A stretch of 60,262 bases of DNA from an uncultured Lachnospiraceae bacterium. Its GTDB lineage: Bacteria > Bacillota > Clostridia > Lachnospirales > Lachnospiraceae. The translations under genes and the position numbers were made by a program. Shown here one piece after another: positions 31,964 through 40,085 of the stretch. The first letter of the stretch is position 1. Each line of letters begins with the position of its first letter. The notes below the pieces were generated by a model. The model was not told the DNA's origin. It was given only the letters and a program-made list of their open reading frames with translations, and did not search any database. The stretch lies in the NCBI GenBank assembly GCA_910585995.1, contig CAJUGG010000057.1, positions 1 to 60,262 on the forward strand, given 5' to 3'.

Positions 31964-32275
31964 ATGATGGACATGTTTTGTAAATTGGACCTAAAAAAGA
32001 CGGGGATCTTTGCTGCCGGAGTTTTGTTTGGAACAGCTGGTATCAAAGTATTATCCAGTAAAGACGCGAAAAAGGTATACGTTACCTGCACTGCTGCTGT
32101 ACTCAGAGCGAAGGAATGCATCATGAGGACGGTCAGTATCGTTCAGGAAAACGCAGAGGACATTTACGCGGAAGCCGTTGAGGTGAATGAGAAAAAGGCG
32201 GAAGAGGAAATGGAATTTGAAGATGAAAGCGAAAGCGATGATGATGTTCAGGAAACACCGGTTGCAGAAGTATGA
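31964..32275 (+). CDS. Small membrane-associated protein (DUF6110-like)
   Basis: A 103-residue protein. The first 35 residues include a weakly hydrophobic segment (KTGIFAAGVLFGTAGIKVLSS). A middle helix (KKVYVTCTAAVLRAKECIMRTV) follows, and then a highly acidic tail of more than 40 residues with EEEMEFEDESESDDD. It resembles the DUF6110 family found next to metal P-type ATPases; this match is from memory. AGGAGG lies 11 nt before the ATG at 31964. The stop overlaps the start of the ATPase by four bases, which suggests a shared function. The acidic tail could bind cations. Confidence 0.7.
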   Translation: MMDMFCKLDLKKTGIFAAGVLFGTAGIKVLSSKDAKKVYVTCTAAVLRAKECIMRTVSIVQENAEDIYAEAVEVNEKKAEEEMEFEDESESDDDVQETPVAEV

Positions 32276-34353
32276 AATTTCGGATATTACATGAGATAAA
32301 AGGGCGGTTGCGGATCCATATTTCCTGCGCTCAGATGTCATGTAGGGATGCGGATATCCTTCAATATGGCCTGCTTTGCCAGCCTTCCATTATTAAGGTA
32401 AAGGTCTATGAGAGGAGTCAGGATGCAGTCATCTGCTATACAGGAGAGAGGGGAGATATGATAAAGCTCCTCCAGAAGTTTTCCTGTGAAAAGAGTTCTG
32501 TGCCGGAGCATGTATGGCAGAACTCCGGACGGGATGTAAACCGTTATTATCAGGATAAACTGATCTGGAAGATCATGCTGCGCATGACAGGGAAGCTCTT
32601 TCTTCCTATGCCGATTCGGTGTATGGTTGTCTGTGGTCGGTCGGCCAGATTTATCTGGAAAGGCGTGCATACTCTGTGCCGGGGGCAGCTGGGAGTTTCT
32701 GTCCTGGACGGGACTGCGATTACAGTATCCCTTTTACGTCGGGATATAAAGACAGCAGGTTCTGTCATGTTCCTCCTTGGGATCGGAGAACTTTTGGAGG
32801 AGTGGACCCACAAGAAATCTGTGGATGATCTGGCAAAAAGTATGTCCTTGAATACAGGCCGGGTGTGGAAACTCATGGATGGAAGAGAGGTTCTGGTGGA
32901 TACCGGGCAGATCAGGGAAGGAGATCATGTGGTGCTCCGCATGGGAAATGTGATCCCCTTTGACGGCGTGGTTACGGAAGGAAACGGAGCGGTGAACCAA
33001 TCTTCCCTGACAGGAGAAGCCTTGCCGGTAGCTAGAGAAAAAGGCGGGTATGTGTATGCGGGGACTGTGTTGGAGGAAGGGCAGTTCACCATCTGCGTGA
33101 AGGAGATTTCCGGTTCCAACAAATATGACAAGATCGTCCGGATGATCGAGGAGTCGGAAAAGCTGAAGTCAAAGGCAGAGGGAAGAGCGGCCAGACTGGC
33201 TGACCGGCTGGTGCCTTATACACTTCTTGGTACAGCACTTGTATATCTTCTGACAGGGAACGCCACAAAAGCATTGTCTGTCCTGATGGTGGATTTTTCC
33301 TGTGCTTTGAAGCTGGCCATGCCGGTCTCTGTCCTGTCGGCCATCCGGGAGGCAGGCACGCATCGGATCACGGTAAAGGGCGGGACATTTCTGGAGAAAG
33401 TCTCTGAGGCGGATACCATCATTTTCGATAAGACCGGAACGCTGACTAGGGCCAGGCCGACGGTTGTGGATGTGGTGCCTTTTATGGATGAGAGTCCGGA
33501 CGAACTGCTGCGTATCGCGGCATGTCTGGAGGAGCATTTCCCTCATTCTATGGCAAGGGCGGTGGTTCATACTGCCAGTGAAAAAGGGCTTACCCATGAA
33601 GAAACCCATTCCAGGGTAGAATATATCGTGGCTCATGGGATTTCTTCCATGATCGATGGGAAAAAGGTGGTTATCGGAAGCTACCATTTTGTGTTTGAAG
33701 ATGAGAGCTGTATCATACCAGAGGGACTTGAAGAGCGATTTGATGGTCTGCCGGAAGGATATTCCCAACTGTATCTGGCCATAGAAGGACAGCTGGCGGC
33801 GGTGATCTGTATCGAGGATCCATTACGGGAAGAGGCAGCTACAGTGGTAGCGGCGTTAAAAAAGGCTGGTTTTGACAAGATTGTGATGATGACTGGGGAT
33901 AGTGAACGGATCGCCGGTTCTATTGCTTCAAAAGTAGGCGTGGATGAGTATTACTCGGAAGTGCTGCCCGGAGAAAAGGCAGACTTTGTGAAAAAAGAAC
34001 AGGCAGCAGGCAGAAAGGTGATCATGATAGGGGACGGGATTAATGATTCTCCGGCTCTTTCCGCAGCGGATGTAGGGATCGCCATCAGCGATGGGGCACA
34101 GATCGCCAGAGAGATCGCCGATATCACGATCGAGGCGGATAACCTGTCAGGGCTTTTGACCTTGCGTTCCATCGGCTGCGGGCTGCTTGAAAGGATACGG
34201 AAAAACTATATCCAGATCGTGGGGATCAACTCTGTGCTGATCCTCCTTGGCATCACTGGAAGGATACAGCCCACTTCGTCCGCTATGGCTCATAATGTTT
34301 CTACTCTGATGATCGGATTGAACAGTATGAGAAACCTGGTGGATGAAACATAA
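32272..34353 (+). CDS. Heavy-metal P-type ATPase (P1B) with unusual transport motif
   Basis: A 693-residue metal pump. The N-terminal 90 residues look like a degenerate HMA domain (FRILHEIKGRLRIHISC) without a CxxC. The actuator domain has SLTGEALPV, the phosphorylation site is DKTGTLT, and the hinge is MIGDGINDSPAL. The membrane motif normally CPC or SPC reads DFSCALKLAMP here, that is SCA, and the usual HP locus reads HFPHSMA. Such changes fall outside the copper and zinc groups and recall the CtpC-like pumps linked to Mn, Fe or Zn. The metal is therefore uncertain. The gene is the last of a three-gene operon and is followed by a strong terminator. Confidence 0.88.
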   Translation: MKFRILHEIKGRLRIHISCAQMSCRDADILQYGLLCQPSIIKVKVYERSQDAVICYTGERGDMIKLLQKFSCEKSSVPEHVWQNSGRDVNRYYQDKLIWKIMLRMTGKLFLPMPIRCMVVCGRSARFIWKGVHTLCRGQLGVSVLDGTAITVSLLRRDIKTAGSVMFLLGIGELLEEWTHKKSVDDLAKSMSLNTGRVWKLMDGREVLVDTGQIREGDHVVLRMGNVIPFDGVVTEGNGAVNQSSLTGEALPVAREKGGYVYAGTVLEEGQFTICVKEISGSNKYDKIVRMIEESEKLKSKAEGRAARLADRLVPYTLLGTALVYLLTGNATKALSVLMVDFSCALKLAMPVSVLSAIREAGTHRITVKGGTFLEKVSEADTIIFDKTGTLTRARPTVVDVVPFMDESPDELLRIAACLEEHFPHSMARAVVHTASEKGLTHEETHSRVEYIVAHGISSMIDGKKVVIGSYHFVFEDESCIIPEGLEERFDGLPEGYSQLYLAIEGQLAAVICIEDPLREEAATVVAALKKAGFDKIVMMTGDSERIAGSIASKVGVDEYYSEVLPGEKADFVKKEQAAGRKVIMIGDGINDSPALSAADVGIAISDGAQIAREIADITIEADNLSGLLTLRSIGCGLLERIRKNYIQIVGINSVLILLGITGRIQPTSSAMAHNVSTLMIGLNSMRNLVDET

Positions 34354-34419
34354 ATGTGGGCGGACATCTTCCTGTCTAGCTGACAGCGGTCAAAAAGTAT
34401 CAGGTATCCCTTGATATGG

Positions 34420-34475
34420 AAAACAGAGAGAAGCAGACATTACACTTGCGTGTAGGGCTGCATCTCTCTGTTTTT
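34420..34475 (+). terminator. Terminator of the metal ATPase operon
   Basis: AACAGAGAGA and AGCAG pair with CTGCA and TCTCTCTGTT around an inner ACAC/GTGT stem, followed by TTTTT. Confidence 0.85.
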
Positions 34476-34736
34476 ATGTCCTAACAATGGTACTTCGGAA
34501 CTTCCAGGTTTTCTCCGCTTTTGCGAAAGTTTTTGTATTATTAGAAAATAAAAAGAAATAACGGTTTATATGCTTTAAAGGTATAAATCATTATGCTGAA
34601 CAGGTATTGGATAAAGAATAAGAAGAATAGTAGAATAGAATTGTCTGGAAACGGGTAGCAACGTGGACCAGATGCAGAGATCCTTGAGGGGCTTCATATT
34701 GGCAGTTTATCGCATCTGAGAAAGGAAAGATTTATT
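34476..34736 (+). other. Intergenic region upstream of the cupin gene
   Basis: About 260 nt, A/T-rich, without a clear gene. The last 75 nt before the cupin gene (from about 34655) can be read in frame as RGPDAEILEGLHIGSLSHL, which looks more like coding than random sequence and may be the remnant of an older gene end. No convincing promoter pair was found. Confidence 0.3.
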
Positions 34737-35174
34737 ATGAAGATCAACGACAAAGCAGAATTTGACAGACAGAATTTATTTGGACTGGGGCAGGGGAACA
34801 CGGCATTTGCCCAGTATTTTATCGGCAATTCCTATCTGAATCCTCTTACAAATCCAAAGCAAACGGCAGTGTTTCTCGCCAATGTTACTTTTGAACCGGG
34901 ATGCCGCAATAACTGGCATATCCATCATGCAAAAAGCGGCGGCGGACAGCTTTTGATCTGTACGGCAGGCAGCGGCTGGTATCAGGAAGAAGGAAAAGAG
35001 GCAGTCAGTCTTGAACCAGGTATGATCATCACGATTCCAGCAGGAGTGAAACACTGGCATGGTGCAAAGGCGGATAGTTGGTTCTCCCATATCGCAGTAG
35101 AAGTTCCAGGCGAGGAGACAAAAAATGAATGGTGTGAGCCTGTGAATGATGAAGCATACGGAATGTTAGAATAA
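34737..35174 (+). CDS. Cupin domain protein
   Basis: A 145-residue single-cupin protein. The metal-binding cupin motifs are visible: NNWHIHHAKSGGGQLLICTAGSGWYQEEGKE for motif 1 (with three histidines) and PGMIITIPAGVKHWHGA for motif 2. Such proteins are isomerases, decarboxylases or oxygenases, or have no known activity. An AAGGAAAG precedes the ATG. It starts a run with an aldo/keto reductase (34 nt later) and a carboxymuconolactone decarboxylase family gene, a trio often found together in gut bacteria and linked to handling of reactive carbonyls or quinones. The exact substrate is not known. Confidence 0.85.
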   Translation: MKINDKAEFDRQNLFGLGQGNTAFAQYFIGNSYLNPLTNPKQTAVFLANVTFEPGCRNNWHIHHAKSGGGQLLICTAGSGWYQEEGKEAVSLEPGMIITIPAGVKHWHGAKADSWFSHIAVEVPGEETKNEWCEPVNDEAYGMLE

Positions 35175-35208
35175 TAAAAATTTTGCAGATAAGAGGATAG
35201 TTGAATAT

Positions 35209-36246
35209 ATGCAGTATACAAAATTAGGTAATTCAGAGCTGAAGGTTTCCCGTATCTGTATGGGGTGTATGGGATTTGGCGATGCAAAAAACGGACAACA
35301 TTCGTGGACGATTGACGAAGAACATTCCCGTGAGATCATAAAGCAGGGGCTTATACGTGGAATCAATTTTTTTGATACGGCCATTGGCTACCAGAGCGGA
35401 ACCAGTGAGCAGTATCTTGGAAGAGCATTGCGGGACTATGCGAAACGGGAAGATGTTGTGGTGGCAACAAAGTTCTTGCCGCGAACACAGGAGGATATCG
35501 AAAAAGGAATCACAGGACAGCAGCATATCGAGAGGATGATAGACAAAAGTCTTGAAAATCTGGGCATGGATTATGTGGATCTCTACATCTACCATATGTG
35601 GGATTACCAGACCCCACTATACGATATTATGGAAGGACTGAGCAATGCTGTAAAAGCAGGAAAGGCTCGCTATATCGGAATATCGAACTGTTTTGCCTGG
35701 CAGCTTGCAAAAGCAAATGCGCTGGCTGAAAAGGAAGGTTTTGCAAAATTTGTATCTGTACAGGGACACTATAACCTGATCTTCCGGGAAGAGGAACGAG
35801 AGATGGCAGGGCTTTGTGCAGAGGATCATATCGCCATGACGCCGTACAGCGCACTGGCGGGGGGAAGGCTGTCAAAGCTGCCCGGTGAAACTTCTAAGAG
35901 ACTTTCAGAGGATAGCTATGCGAAATCCAAATATGATGCTACGGCAGAACAGGATGGTGTGATCATCTCACGAGTGGCTGAGCTTGCCGGTCAAAAAGGG
36001 GTAAGCATGACAGAAATTTCGCTGGCATGGCTGCTCACAAAAGTTGCCTCTCCGGTAGTAGGTGCGACAAAGCTGTATCATGTGGAGGGAGCAGTAAAGG
36101 CAGTTGACCTGGTGTTAAGTGATATAGAAAGGGCATATCTGGAGGAGCCTTATATTCCCCACAGACTGGTCGGAGTTATGAAACAGAATACGGTGACTGC
36201 GGAGAAGGAAAAGCATGTATGGTCCGTAGGCAGACAAAAAATCTAG
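35209..36246 (+). CDS. Aldo/keto reductase
   Basis: A 345-residue NADPH-dependent oxidoreductase with a TIM-barrel fold. The N-terminal strand is MQYTKLGNSELKVSRICMGCMGFGD. Then come the catalytic segments: NFFDTAIGY with the Asp and Tyr, VVVATKFLP with the Lys, and YIYHMWDY with the His. The C-terminus contains the cofactor-binding segment VASPVVGATKLYHVEGA. The length is typical. It reduces carbonyl groups, but the natural substrate cannot be told from sequence. It lies between the cupin and decarboxylase-family genes in one direction with short gaps, so joint transcription is likely. Confidence 0.92.
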   Translation: MQYTKLGNSELKVSRICMGCMGFGDAKNGQHSWTIDEEHSREIIKQGLIRGINFFDTAIGYQSGTSEQYLGRALRDYAKREDVVVATKFLPRTQEDIEKGITGQQHIERMIDKSLENLGMDYVDLYIYHMWDYQTPLYDIMEGLSNAVKAGKARYIGISNCFAWQLAKANALAEKEGFAKFVSVQGHYNLIFREEEREMAGLCAEDHIAMTPYSALAGGRLSKLPGETSKRLSEDSYAKSKYDATAEQDGVIISRVAELAGQKGVSMTEISLAWLLTKVASPVVGATKLYHVEGAVKAVDLVLSDIERAYLEEPYIPHRLVGVMKQNTVTAEKEKHVWSVGRQKI

Positions 36247-36286
36247 ATGAGAATTTGAGAGAAAATTCATGGGAGGTTGTTTGAAA

Positions 36287-36976
36287 ATGATGAATTATCA
36301 TGAAACAGATCCGGAATTTATTAAAATCATAGAGTATTTTACATTGGAAGAAGTGATGAAAGAACCTGGTCAGGAACTTCCAGAAGATACTCGTTATTTG
36401 GCGATTCTTGCCACATTAGTGGGCTGTCAGGGGATTGATGTTTATAAAAATATTTTGCCAAAAGCGCTGGATGGCGGACTTTCGCCTGTTATGGTGAAGG
36501 AGATCGTCTATCAGGCGGTGGATTATCTTGGGATTGGCAGGGTGATGCCATTTTTATCCGTTACCAATGAGATCTTAACTGCACAGGGTGTTAAGCTGCC
36601 GCTCCCCGCTCAGGCGAGGACGACCATGGAAGACAGGCTGGAAAAGGGAGCACAGGCACAGGAAGAGATCTTCGGAGCGCATATGAAAGAAGCGTGGAAA
36701 ACAGGACATATCAACCGGTGGCTGGCGGTGAACTGTTTCGGTGACTATTACACAAGAGGCGGTCTGGACCTGAAACAGCGTGAACTGATCACATTTTGTT
36801 TTCTGGTGGCACAAGGTGGCTGTGAGCCACAACTGACAGCTCATGCAGAGGGAAATATGAACCTTGGGAATGACAAAGATTTTCTGATCAGGGTGGTATC
36901 GCAGTGCCTGCCCTATATCGGCTATCCACGCAGCTTAAATGCGATAAGCTGCATCAACAAGGCTGCAGAATCATAA
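36287..36976 (+). CDS. Carboxymuconolactone decarboxylase family protein
   Basis: A 229-residue protein with two AhpD/CMD-like repeats, one at about residues 30-95 (DTRYLAILATLVGCQGIDVYKNILPKAL) and one at about 130-210 (LKQRELITFCFLVAQGGCEPQLTAHAEGN). The classic CxxC of peroxidase-active AhpD is absent; only single cysteines are present. Members serve as decarboxylases, peroxidase partners or unknown enzymes. The ATG at 36287 follows GGGAGG by 10 nt. It ends the cupin-reductase trio. Confidence 0.88.
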   Translation: MMNYHETDPEFIKIIEYFTLEEVMKEPGQELPEDTRYLAILATLVGCQGIDVYKNILPKALDGGLSPVMVKEIVYQAVDYLGIGRVMPFLSVTNEILTAQGVKLPLPAQARTTMEDRLEKGAQAQEEIFGAHMKEAWKTGHINRWLAVNCFGDYYTRGGLDLKQRELITFCFLVAQGGCEPQLTAHAEGNMNLGNDKDFLIRVVSQCLPYIGYPRSLNAISCINKAAES

Positions 36977-37021
36977 AGACAAAGACTCCAAACGGGAAAA
37001 TACTTCTTGGCGATTTCTCCC

Positions 37022-37050
37022 TTGAGACAAAGCAGAATACGTAGTAAGAT
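37022..37050 (+). promoter_or_regulatory. Promoter of the phosphoesterase-WYL pair
   Basis: TTGAGA (37022-37027) and TAAGAT (37045-37050) are 17 nt apart, about 33 nt before the start codon. Confidence 0.6.
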
Positions 37051-37083
37051 AGAAACAAAGCGATTAGAAAAGAGGGAGACAAG

Positions 37084-37713
37084 ATGAGGTATTATATTGC
37101 GGATCTGCATTTTTTTCACGCCGCACTGAACGAGCGTATGGACCGCCGCGGGTTTGCGGATGTGGAAGAGATGAACGAATATATGATAGAGAAATGGAAC
37201 AGAAAAGTCCGCAAGAATGATGAGGTGGTGGTTCTTGGGGATTTTTCTTGGGGAAAGGCAGAACAGACGGAAGAGCTTTTAAAAAGGCTGCAAGGCAGGT
37301 TATATCTGATCCTGGGAAATCATGACCATATCCTGGCTCAAAAGGGCGTGTATGCCAAATATTTTGAGTGGATCAAACCTTACGAGGAACTCTCTGACAA
37401 CAATCGGAAAGTGATCTTGTGTCACTATCCGATCTTGTGCTACAACAAGCAGTATCGTCTGGATGAAGAGGGGAATCCTAAGACTTATATGCTGTATGGT
37501 CACGTCCATGATACGCATGATCAGCGGCTGGTGGAACGATTTCAGGCGATCACAAGAGAGACCGTCCTTATGGATGGTGCAGGAAATACGTATCATATCC
37601 CTTGCAATATGATCAATTGTTTTTGTATGTACTCGGACTACGAGCCGCTGACGCTGGATGAGTGGATACTGTGCAACGGCCAAAGACAAAGAGAAGGAAG
37701 AGGCAACGGATGA
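37084..37713 (+). CDS. Calcineurin-like metallophosphoesterase
   Basis: A 209-residue enzyme with the two-metal site of the calcineurin-like family: IADLHFFHAAL (D-x-H), VLGDFSW (GD), LILGNHDH (GNHD), LCHYPI and YGHVHDTHD (GHxH). It resembles the small stand-alone phosphoesterases often found in Firmicutes and phages, whose substrates are mostly unknown. GAGGGAGACAAG precedes the ATG. The stop codon overlaps the start of the WYL regulator gene by four bases, so the two are probably translated together. Confidence 0.88.
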   Translation: MRYYIADLHFFHAALNERMDRRGFADVEEMNEYMIEKWNRKVRKNDEVVVLGDFSWGKAEQTEELLKRLQGRLYLILGNHDHILAQKGVYAKYFEWIKPYEELSDNNRKVILCHYPILCYNKQYRLDEEGNPKTYMLYGHVHDTHDQRLVERFQAITRETVLMDGAGNTYHIPCNMINCFCMYSDYEPLTLDEWILCNGQRQREGRGNG

Positions 37714-38642
37714 AGCTTGACCGAATGATAGGGATTTTGTCGATCTTATTGCAGCAGGAGAAGGTGACAGCGCCGTATCTGGCAGAGAAATTTGAGGTGT
37801 CCCGCCGCACGATCAACCGGGATATAGAGGCTCTGTGCATGGCAGGCATTCCGCTTGTGACCAGGCAGGGGCAGGGCGGCGGTATTTCCATTATGGATGG
37901 ATATAAGGTGGACCGTACCCTGTTAAGCACCACGGAATTAAAAGCGATCCTGGCAGGACTTCAGAGTCTGGACAGTGTCTGTGGAACCAATCGCTATGCA
38001 CAGCTAATGGAAAAATTGTCGGTGGGTTCTTCTAATCTGCTGGCGGGAGATTCCCATATCTTGATTGATCTTGCCTGCTGGCAGAAGGCTTCTTTAGCAC
38101 CCAAGATTGAACAATTACATCATGCCATACTCTCTGCCAGAAAGGTTTCCTTTACCTATCATGCGCCGAAAGGGGAATCCCATCGGTTGATAGAACCCTA
38201 TGATCTGCTCTTTCAGTGGTCCAGTTGGTATGTGTGGAGTTATTGCTTAGAGAGGCAGGACTATCGCCTGTTTAAGTTAAACCGTATGACCCATCTTCAG
38301 ACAGAGGAAGGCTTTGAGAAGCGCTCTGCGCCGCTACCGGATTTGTCGCCAGAGAAAGTGTTTCCTGCAGCCTATCAGGTAACGGTTCGGATTGATGCAG
38401 CATACAAATGGCGGCTGTTAGAAGAGTATGGACCCTACAGCTTTACGGAGCAGTCCGATGGAAGCCTGATCATTTCTTCTGGATTTACTGATAAAGACAG
38501 TATTATCTGCTGGGTCACTTCTTTTGGAGAGGGTGCAGAACTTTTGGAGCCGGCAGAGCTTCGTGAGGAACTGCTGGATTTTGTGGAACGAATGAGGGAG
38601 AAATATAAAAAAGAATATAAAAGATTTAAACATGACAGATAG
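37710..38642 (+). CDS. WYL-domain transcriptional regulator
   Basis: A 310-residue YafY-type regulator. A winged helix-turn-helix at the N-terminus (LDRMIGILSILLQQEKVTAPYLAEKFEVSRRTINRDIEAL) binds DNA. The WYL domain follows at about residues 130-205 (KVSFTYHAPKGESHRLIEPYDLLFQWSSWYVWSYC) and normally senses a nucleic acid or nucleotide ligand. A WCX-like C-terminal part completes it. The ATG at 37710 overlaps the previous stop codon; the upstream start at 37662 is rejected because it lies inside the phosphoesterase. A hairpin overlaps its own stop codon. The target could be the GyrI-like gene behind it. Confidence 0.88.
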   Translation: MKLDRMIGILSILLQQEKVTAPYLAEKFEVSRRTINRDIEALCMAGIPLVTRQGQGGGISIMDGYKVDRTLLSTTELKAILAGLQSLDSVCGTNRYAQLMEKLSVGSSNLLAGDSHILIDLACWQKASLAPKIEQLHHAILSARKVSFTYHAPKGESHRLIEPYDLLFQWSSWYVWSYCLERQDYRLFKLNRMTHLQTEEGFEKRSAPLPDLSPEKVFPAAYQVTVRIDAAYKWRLLEEYGPYSFTEQSDGSLIISSGFTDKDSIICWVTSFGEGAELLEPAELREELLDFVERMREKYKKEYKRFKHDR

Positions 38643-38653
38643 GTGTCATGTTT
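38628..38653 (+). terminator. Hairpin overlapping the end of the WYL gene
   Basis: AAACATGACA (38628-38637) pairs with TGTCATGTTT (38644-38653). The stop codon is in the loop. The T-run is short, so termination would be weak. Confidence 0.45.
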
Positions 38654-38692
38654 GCTTTGTTAGAATTGTACCATCAAGAGAGGTTGTAAAGA

Positions 38693-38760
38693 CAGCAACG
38701 GACCGGACAAGTTCAGAGAGGATGCTGGGCTTGGAAGGGGAATTGCAAACCAGAAAGGAT
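38693..38760 (+). repeat. Degenerate CAGCAACGGACCGG leader repeat
   Basis: The sequence starts CAGCAACGGACCGGACAAG like the repeats at 47632 and 49351, keeps CAGAGAGGAT, lacks most of the middle hairpin, and resumes with TGGGCTTGGAAGGGGAATTGC. It ends just before the AAAGGA ribosome binding site of the GyrI-like gene. It is a decayed member of the same family in the same position relative to a gene. Confidence 0.65.
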
Positions 38761-38769
38761 GGTATCAAG

Positions 38770-39222
38770 ATGAATTATGAGATTGTAACATTGGAGGAAA
38801 AAACAGTAGTCGGTATCTTAGCGCGGACGAATAACACAGCTCCTGATATGGGGGAAGTGATTAGCGGATTGTGGAATCGTTTTTTTTCGGAAGGGATCTA
38901 TGAGTCGATCCCGGATAAGGCCAGTGAGAAGGCGCTGGGTATCTATACTGACTATGAAGGGGATGAAAAGGCAGACTATACTATGATGGTTGCCTGTGAG
39001 ACGACTAAGAGGCCAGAGACGGGTGATTATGCGGTGCGTACCATACCGGCGGGCAGGTATGCGAGGTTTATCGTCCGGGGGGATATGGTGCAGGCAGTGG
39101 CTGCGGCGTGGCAGGAGATCTGGAAGATGGATCTGCCGAGAGCTTTTCGGTATGATTTTGAAGAATATCAGGATGATGCGATGGAGGATGCCATCATTCA
39201 TATCTATATTAGTTTGACATAG
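38770..39222 (+). CDS. GyrI-like effector-binding domain protein
   Basis: A 150-residue stand-alone GyrI-like (SOUL/BmrR effector-binding) protein. It starts MNYEIVTLEEKTVVGILARTNN, has a central DYTMMVACETTKRP strand, IPAGRYARFIVRGDM and ends with the typical DDAMEDAIIHIYISL. Family members bind hydrophobic or cationic drugs, or act as hydrolases on such compounds. The ATG at 38770 follows AAAGGA by 10 nt. The gene may be under control of the WYL regulator upstream; this is inferred from position only. Confidence 0.85.
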   Translation: MNYEIVTLEEKTVVGILARTNNTAPDMGEVISGLWNRFFSEGIYESIPDKASEKALGIYTDYEGDEKADYTMMVACETTKRPETGDYAVRTIPAGRYARFIVRGDMVQAVAAAWQEIWKMDLPRAFRYDFEEYQDDAMEDAIIHIYISLT

Positions 39223-39228
39223 ATATAA

Positions 39229-39286
39229 AAGAGCTGTCAGAACATAAGCTTTTTGGGTGCTGGCTTATGTTCTGGCAGCTTTTGTT
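39229..39286 (+). terminator. Terminator of the GyrI-like gene
   Basis: A long stem, AGCTG-T-CAGAACATAAGC with GCTTATGTTCTG-G-CAGCT, is followed by TTTTG. Confidence 0.85.
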
Positions 39287-39348
39287 CATGACAGTAGGTT
39301 TGCTGGCGAAGCCTGCAATCCATTGTTATAAGAAAAAGTGGATGTTGT

Positions 39349-39879
39349 TTACAACTGAGTAAAGACGGTGTGCTGGCGGCGATAGGCATCGTTATCTTTT
39401 TGACGAAGTTCGCGCTCTACTTGTGCCAGTTTGCTTTTTAATTCTTGAACTTTGGATTCGTCTTTTTCTCTATGAATTTTTTGCTCTAATTCTTTTTGCT
39501 GTTTTTTTAGATTCTCGATCTCTCGGTCCACTTTGTCAGTATTGCCAGAGCAGCGTTCGGTTTTTTTGCCGGATGCGTCTTTTTCTGGGGCATCTGTTTT
39601 GGGGGCTTCCTCACTGGCGTTCTCATCAGGGTTGTCAAAGTGAATCTTTTGCTTGCCGTCTTCGTCCAGGTCCGGGTAGTAGATGCCTGCAGAAGCCTGT
39701 GGATTTTCAGGGATGTATTCATCTCTTTCAGGTTTGGCAGGAATATCTTGGGGTGCTTGGTCTGGTTTCTTTGCATCCGGCGCAGAGGAAGCCTCCCTGG
39801 CCTTTGCTGCTTCTTTTGCTTCTTGCTGTTTGCGAATATATTCTGTCTGCCGTTCACTAACTCTCGAAATAATCTCCAT
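39349..39879 (-). CDS. Charged coiled-coil protein of unknown function
   Basis: A 176-residue protein that is highly charged. The N-terminus is MEIISRVSERQTEYIRKQQEAKEAAKAREA, followed by a proline- and acid-rich middle and a C-terminal coiled coil with heptads (IENLKKQQKELEQKIHREKDESKVQELKSKLAQVERELRQ). There is no membrane segment or signal peptide. The family was not recognised. AGGAGG lies 8 nt before the ATG at 39879, and directly upstream of that is a hairpin repeat of the same type as in front of ilvN. Confidence 0.7.
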   Translation of the reverse strand: MEIISRVSERQTEYIRKQQEAKEAAKAREASSAPDAKKPDQAPQDIPAKPERDEYIPENPQASAGIYYPDLDEDGKQKIHFDNPDENASEEAPKTDAPEKDASGKKTERCSGNTDKVDREIENLKKQQKELEQKIHREKDESKVQELKSKLAQVERELRQKDNDAYRRQHTVFTQL

Positions 39880-39887
39880 AAACTTAT

Positions 39888-40010
39888 ACCTCCTATTAAA
39901 GTTTCGCTCCAGCCCCATCAATGCCCCGGAATCTGGAAGGAAATCTGCCCACGCAGTGGTCAGAAATCCTTCCGGGCATTGCTGAGGCTTCCGCTGAAAA
40001 AAGTTCCGCG
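39888..40010 (-). repeat. GCGGAACT-type leader hairpin in front of the coiled-coil gene
   Basis: On the minus strand it begins GCGGAACTTTTTTCAGCGGAAGC and ends with GGGCTGGAGCGAAACTTTAATAGGAGG. The last bases are the ribosome binding site of the gene at 39879. The hairpin arms are TGCCCGGAAGGATTTCTG-like (39961-39979) and their complement with a small bulge (39921-39945). The arms and ends align with the repeat in front of ilvN (3153-3290). Confidence 0.75.
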
Positions 40011-40085
40011 GATTACACCGCTAAGAATAGTTTAGCTGATCTTTTTGAGATTGCAAGATTTATGGCATGAATGGTTATCTGCTGG

